Shown here: positions 6,315 through 9,359 of the stretch, in pieces
Numbering within the stretch: position 1 is the stretch's first letter
How the letters are laid out: each line of letters begins with the position of its first letter
DNA from: DASRRB01 sp036732755
Lineage (GTDB): Bacteria > Planctomycetota > B15-G4 > SIAN01
Direction: 5' to 3'
NCBI GenBank assembly: GCA_036732755.1
Contig: DAINBU010000169.1
Coordinates: forward strand, 1 to 9,359
Length of the DNA stretch: 9,359 nt
Translations under genes and position numbers: made by a program
Notes under the pieces: generated by a model
Database searches by the model: none
What the model was told of the DNA's origin: nothing
The model's input: the letters and a program-made list of their open reading frames with translations, nothing else

Positions 6315-6342
6315 CGGGATCCCCCGTTCGACGCCCCGTTTT
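6315..6342 (+). terminator. Weak candidate terminator between convergent genes
   Basis: CGGG (6315-6318) can pair with CCCG (6335-6338), followed at once by TTTT. The stem has only four pairs and a 16-base loop. It lies 11 nt after the stop of the exported-protein gene. The 54-bp convergent gap shows no better hairpin, so termination here may depend on Rho. Confidence 0.2.
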
Positions 6343-6357
6343 CCGCCGATTCGAGTC

Positions 6358-8049
6358 TCAGCGTCCGAGCACGAGCTCGAGGCCTGGCGTGAACGAGACG
6401 CCGAGCGGCGCGCCCGCGTCGAGCTCGAGGACCTGCAGGTCGATGCTCGTGCTGCAGAGCTCGACGTCGGTCGGGAGCGTGCCCGTGAACGAATCGCTCC
6501 CGTACGAGAACGAGATCGGCACGAGGAGCGTCGGCGCGACCAGGACGTCGGCGCCGAACTTCGTGTGGAAGGCTCCCCGCATTGTCCCGACCAGGAGGAC
6601 GCCGATCGTCGGCGCACCGAGCGAATTCCCGACGTCGACGGCGATCGTCGATCCGAGCACCGGGAGCTGACTCGACACGAGGGCGGGCACGCCGAGGGTT
6701 CCGGCGAGACCGGCGCCGTAGTTCGACCAGTTCGCCGGCAGGCTGCAGTGCTCGTGGACGAAGACGTCGGCGAAGCCGTTCGTGTCGGAAGCGATCAGGT
6801 TGGTCGCGGCGCTGGCGAAGGCGAACACGCCGTGGTCCGCGGAGATCGCGATGAAGCCGCTGGAGTCGTCGTTCCCTTCGGTGCCGGTCGAATCGACGCT
6901 GATGCGTGTCGTCGCGCCGGTCACGAGGTCGTGCACGAAGCAGTCGCGTCGCTGGTTCGTGTCGCCCGTCACGAGGTCGGTCGCCGTGCTGTCGAACGTG
7001 ACGACGCGCCCGTCGAGCGACATCGTCGGCCAGCCGCAGTTGCCGGCGGACTCGGTGCCCGCGGAGTCGACGTTCGCGCGGACCATCGTCGCGGTGGCGC
7101 GATCGAAGACGAAGGCGTCCTCGACGCCGTTCGTGTCGTTCGCGACCAGGTTCGTCGCGGAGCTCAGGAATGCGACGAAGCGGCCGTCGCCCGAGATCGA
7201 CGGAACCTCGCTCGTGCCATTGCCGCCTCTGTCGAAAGGAGACACGCTCACGCGCTTCGTCGTTCCGAGCAGCCGGTCGCGCACGAAGACGTCCTGCTCC
7301 TTGTTCTTGTCTCCGGCAACCAGGTTCGTGGCGAGGCTCTCGAACGCGACGAAGCGGCCGTCCGCGGAGATCGACGGGAATCTGCTCGTACCGTCGGCCT
7401 CGGCTCCGAGGGAATCGACGCTCACCCTCTCCGTCGCGCCCGTCGAGAGGTCGTGTACGAAGATGTCGTACGCGCCATTCGTGTCGTTCGCGACGAGGTT
7501 CGAGGCGTCGCTCCCGAAGGCGATGACGTTCCCGTCGGCGGAGATCACGGAGACGAGCGAGTCCCCGTCCGCCTCGGCGCCTGACGAATCGACGGACACC
7601 CGCTCCGTGGTCCCGCTCGAGCAGTCGTGGACGAAGACGTCCAAATGGCCAGCGGTGTCGCTCGCGACGAGATTCGATGCGTAGCTGCTGAACGCGACCC
7701 GGTTGCCGTCGAACGAGATCGACTGCGCTGAGTTGAAGAAGGTGTAGGCGTTGGCCTCCAATCCCGCACTGTCGACGTTGACGCGCGTCACGATGCCGGT
7801 CGCGCGATCGCGGACGAATACGTCCCACGTCCCGTTCGTGTCGTTCGCGACGAGGTTCGTCGCATCGCTCTGGAATGCGACGGTCGTGCCGTCCGAAGAC
7901 AGAGCCGCCCACGAGCTGTTGCCGTTCCCCTCCGTTCCCGTCGAATCGGTGCTGACGCGTGTCGTGTCCTGGGCCAGGAGCATTCGACTCGGCAGAGTCG
8001 CGACGGACACGATGGTCACGAAGAGTCGGAACACGGTCGAGCGGTGCAC
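6358..8049 (-). CDS. Secreted seven-bladed beta-propeller (TolB/PD40-like) protein
   Basis: Predicted exported protein of 563 residues. A signal peptide (1 to about 27, ending LLAQ) precedes seven tandem repeats of about 58 residues (30-435). Each follows the pattern S-x-DG-x-x-VAF-x-S-x-ATNLVANDTNG-x-x-DVFV-x-D-x-x-TG-x-T-x-RVSVDS. The DVFV motif falls at residues 76, 137, 195, 253, 311, 369 and 428 (variants DIFV, DAFV, DCFV). Seven repeats fit a closed propeller. The first residues after the signal, TRVSTDSTGTEG, equal the strand missing from repeat 7, implying closure between the N- and C-terminal ends. The D-x-NG-x-x-D loops could bind calcium (inference). Residues 436-563 form a separate beta-rich domain (WSNYGAGLAGTLGVP...GVSFTPGLELVLG) like those ending many secreted planctomycete proteins. 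GTG 8049 is chosen for a GGAG 7 nt upstream and the signal peptide position. It probably acts as a surface or periplasmic binding protein; no catalytic motif is seen. Confidence 0.88.
   Translation of the reverse strand: MHRSTVFRLFVTIVSVATLPSRMLLAQDTTRVSTDSTGTEGNGNSSWAALSSDGTTVAFQSDATNLVANDTNGTWDVFVRDRATGIVTRVNVDSAGLEANAYTFFNSAQSISFDGNRVAFSSYASNLVASDTAGHLDVFVHDCSSGTTERVSVDSSGAEADGDSLVSVISADGNVIAFGSDASNLVANDTNGAYDIFVHDLSTGATERVSVDSLGAEADGTSRFPSISADGRFVAFESLATNLVAGDKNKEQDVFVRDRLLGTTKRVSVSPFDRGGNGTSEVPSISGDGRFVAFLSSATNLVANDTNGVEDAFVFDRATATMVRANVDSAGTESAGNCGWPTMSLDGRVVTFDSTATDLVTGDTNQRRDCFVHDLVTGATTRISVDSTGTEGNDDSSGFIAISADHGVFAFASAATNLIASDTNGFADVFVHEHCSLPANWSNYGAGLAGTLGVPALVSSQLPVLGSTIAVDVGNSLGAPTIGVLLVGTMRGAFHTKFGADVLVAPTLLVPISFSYGSDSFTGTLPTDVELCSTSIDLQVLELDAGAPLGVSFTPGLELVLGR
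6745..7962 (-). repeat. Coding tandem repeats encoding seven propeller blades
   Basis: Seven imperfect repeats of about 174 bp encode the blades. Recurring DNA words such as TCGTTCGCGACGAGGTT (plus-strand reading) mark the NLVAND segment. Nucleotide divergence between copies is substantial, and the encoded motif is better conserved than the DNA, so the array looks old and held by selection at protein level, not freshly amplified. Confidence 0.75.
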
Positions 8050-8227
8050 TCGCGGACTCCAGGACGTGAATCTCGTCGACTTGAACTTCGCCACTCGACG
8101 AGTCGCGAGGGGCCGCGCCGCTGGCAATTGCCCGGCCGGATTCTCCCAAGGCGGCGCCGCCCGATCGAGCCGCAGCGCTACGGCACCGTAACCTCTCGCT
8201 CGCGATCCATCGCGGACGCCTCGCGCC
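8050..8227 (-). promoter_or_regulatory. Upstream region of the propeller gene with three inverted repeats
   Basis: This 178-bp gap follows the TPR gene and precedes the propeller gene, both on the minus strand. GGAG (8057-8060) is the ribosome site of the propeller gene. An 8-bp inverted repeat, CTCGTCGA (8072-8079) with TCGACGAG (8095-8102), lies just upstream of it. Two interrupted palindromes follow: TACGG-CA-CCGTA (8179-8190) and CGCGAT-CC-ATCGCG (8201-8214); the latter starts 14 nt after the TPR stop codon. No T-run accompanies any of them. I see no clear sigma-70 promoter. Confidence 0.45.
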
Positions 8228-9359
8228 TCAACGCCCGTCCGTCCCACCGACGCCGAGCAGCGCGCGCGCTTCGCCGCGGAAGCGCAGGAGCTCGGCGTTC
8301 CTGCAGGCGTGCTGCTCGATCCACATGTCCGTCTTCTGGTACCAGCGCAGCGCCTCGGAGTGCGCGCCGAGCTTCTGGTGCGCCATCGCGAGCAAGATCC
8401 AGTCGATCGGGATGCCGCCGTCGGAGAGCTTCATCGCGAGCTCGAATGCGGCGGCGGACTCCTTCCAGTCGCCGTTCGCGGCGAGGGCGGCGGCGAGCGA
8501 CCGCTGAAAAGCCGCGCGTCTGGGCTCGCGGTCGGCCGCGTCGCGCGCGAGCGTCAGCGCGAGGGCGGGATCGCGCAGGCCGTGGTCGGCGCAGGTCGCG
8601 ATCGACCACGCGGCATCGGCCTGGAATCCCGCGTTGCGGCCGCACCGCTCGACGCCCGCCGCGAACGCCTCCTTCGCGCCGTCGCGATCGCCGCGCGCCG
8701 CGCGAACCACCGCGAGGTCGAGCCAGAGCGCGTAGGCCGCGACCCTCTGCCGCAGCGACGAATCGATCGACTCGGCCGCCGCGTCGAGCTCGCCCCGGAG
8801 GAGGAGCGTCCGCGCGACGCCGACGTGAGCCCAGCCGTCGGCGGAAACGAGGCGGACGGCCTCGCGGTAGGTCGCGAGCGCTCCGTCGTAGTCGCCGATC
8901 ATCTGCAGGGCGTGGCCGAGCTCGTCGTGCGCGTCGATGTCGTTCGGCAACAGTTGCACCAGGGCGCGCGCGTCGGCGAGCAGCGGTTCGAGCCGGAAGA
9001 GCTCGCGCATCGCGCGCATGTGATGCCAGAGGACCTCCTCGGACTGCGGCGCCGCGTGCACCGCCTGGTCGAGCAGCGCGAGCCCGCGCGGCGCATCGCC
9101 GAGGTTGACCACGAGGAGCCGGCCCATCATCCCGAGCAACGGCGTCGAGCCCGGTTCGAGCGCGAGCGCCGCGGAGAGGCACTGCATCGCCTCGTCGAGC
9201 TGCGGCGGATCGACGTCGCTGTAGAGCATCCAGCCGAGGTTCACGTTGACGACCAGGTCGTCGGGATGGACGAGCCGCGCGAGCTTGAGGATGTCGATCG
9301 CCTCCTTCGCGAGGTCGATGCGCCGGAACCCACCCGCCAGCAGATTGAGGCTCGACGCC
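8228..9359 (-). CDS. TPR-repeat protein, N-terminus beyond window edge (possible Ser/Thr kinase-TPR)
   Basis: The last 376 residues of a larger protein built of tetratricopeptide-type helical repeats, which serve as protein-interaction scaffolds. The clearest unit is about residues 142-171 of the visible part (DAHDELGHALQMIGDYDGAL then ATYREAVRL). Others are at about 35-69, 173-206, 283-314 and 317-350. The C-terminal block DWILLAMAHQKLGAHSEALR...LLRFRGEARALLG resembles the end of many planctomycete proteins with an N-terminal Ser/Thr kinase domain followed by TPRs, so a kinase domain may lie upstream (inference, not visible). A GTG at 9244 could be called as a start, but the frame continues upstream with protein-like sequence (SSLNLLAGGFRRIDLAKEAI, then ILKLARLVHPDDLVVN), so it is internal. 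The stop at 8228 is clear. Confidence 0.85.
   Translation of the reverse strand, partial: ASSLNLLAGGFRRIDLAKEAIDILKLARLVHPDDLVVNVNLGWMLYSDVDPPQLDEAMQCLSAALALEPGSTPLLGMMGRLLVVNLGDAPRGLALLDQAVHAAPQSEEVLWHHMRAMRELFRLEPLLADARALVQLLPNDIDAHDELGHALQMIGDYDGALATYREAVRLVSADGWAHVGVARTLLLRGELDAAAESIDSSLRQRVAAYALWLDLAVVRAARGDRDGAKEAFAAGVERCGRNAGFQADAAWSIATCADHGLRDPALALTLARDAADREPRRAAFQRSLAAALAANGDWKESAAAFELAMKLSDGGIPIDWILLAMAHQKLGAHSEALRWYQKTDMWIEQHACRNAELLRFRGEARALLGVGGTDGR

Noticed and set aside
6565..7684. Plus-strand frames across the propeller repeats giving repetitive Asp/Arg/Val or Ser/Thr proteins
   Set aside because: The repetitiveness comes from the propeller repeats on the other strand; no start context or family match supports them.
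6745..7962. Evenly spaced repeats considered as a CRISPR or minisatellite array
   Set aside because: The period is about 174 bp, in phase with codons, and encodes conserved propeller blades with degenerate DNA.
5999..8149. 716-codon minus-strand frame overlapping the propeller gene
   Set aside because: It lies in another frame of the propeller gene and its arginine-rich repetitive translation is merely the propeller DNA repeats read out of frame.
9244..9359. GTG at 9244 as the start of the TPR protein
   Set aside because: The frame continues upstream to the window edge with helical TPR-like sequence and no stop, so the start is outside the window.

Overview
The window is a stretch of very GC-rich bacterial chromosome with strong third-position GC bias. 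That bias opens long spurious frames on both strands. Two proteins suggest a planctomycete-like source. One is a secreted seven-bladed propeller whose C-terminal domain resembles those on many secreted proteins of Poly30/Saltatorellus-type planctomycetes. The other is a TPR region like the C-terminal part of planctomycete Ser/Thr kinase-TPR proteins. This affiliation rests on remembered family resemblance, not on a search. I see no rRNA, tRNA, CRISPR array, insertion sequence or phage gene.

Layout, left to right. (1) 1-2056, minus: a soluble multi-PAS sensor histidine kinase, cut by the left edge. (2) 2057-2395: a divergent intergenic region with two hairpin-forming inverted repeats. (3) 2396-2833, plus: a small SRPBCC (polyketide cyclase/dehydrase-like) protein with a TTG start behind a strong Shine-Dalgarno. 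(4) 2822-3025, minus: a CsbD-family stress protein whose 3' end overlaps the SRPBCC gene by 12 bp, tail to tail. (5) 3026-3242: a divergent intergenic region with four successive inverted repeats and an 11-codon ORF with a good ribosome site, possibly a structured leader of csbD. (6) 3243-4805, plus: a GT39/PMT-like membrane glycosyltransferase. (7) 4888-6303, plus: an exported protein of no family I recognise, probably co-transcribed with (6). (8) 6358-8049, minus: the secreted beta-propeller protein. (9) 8228-9359, minus: a TPR protein whose N-terminus, perhaps a kinase domain, lies beyond the right edge.

The genes do not form one obvious pathway. The SRPBCC protein, CsbD and the PAS kinase could belong to a stress or envelope-response neighbourhood. 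The glycosyltransferase, exported protein and propeller all act at or beyond the membrane. I found no clear defence, mobile or biosynthetic system. The least explained items are the structured csbD upstream region, the exported orphan protein and the hairpins at 2211-2270.
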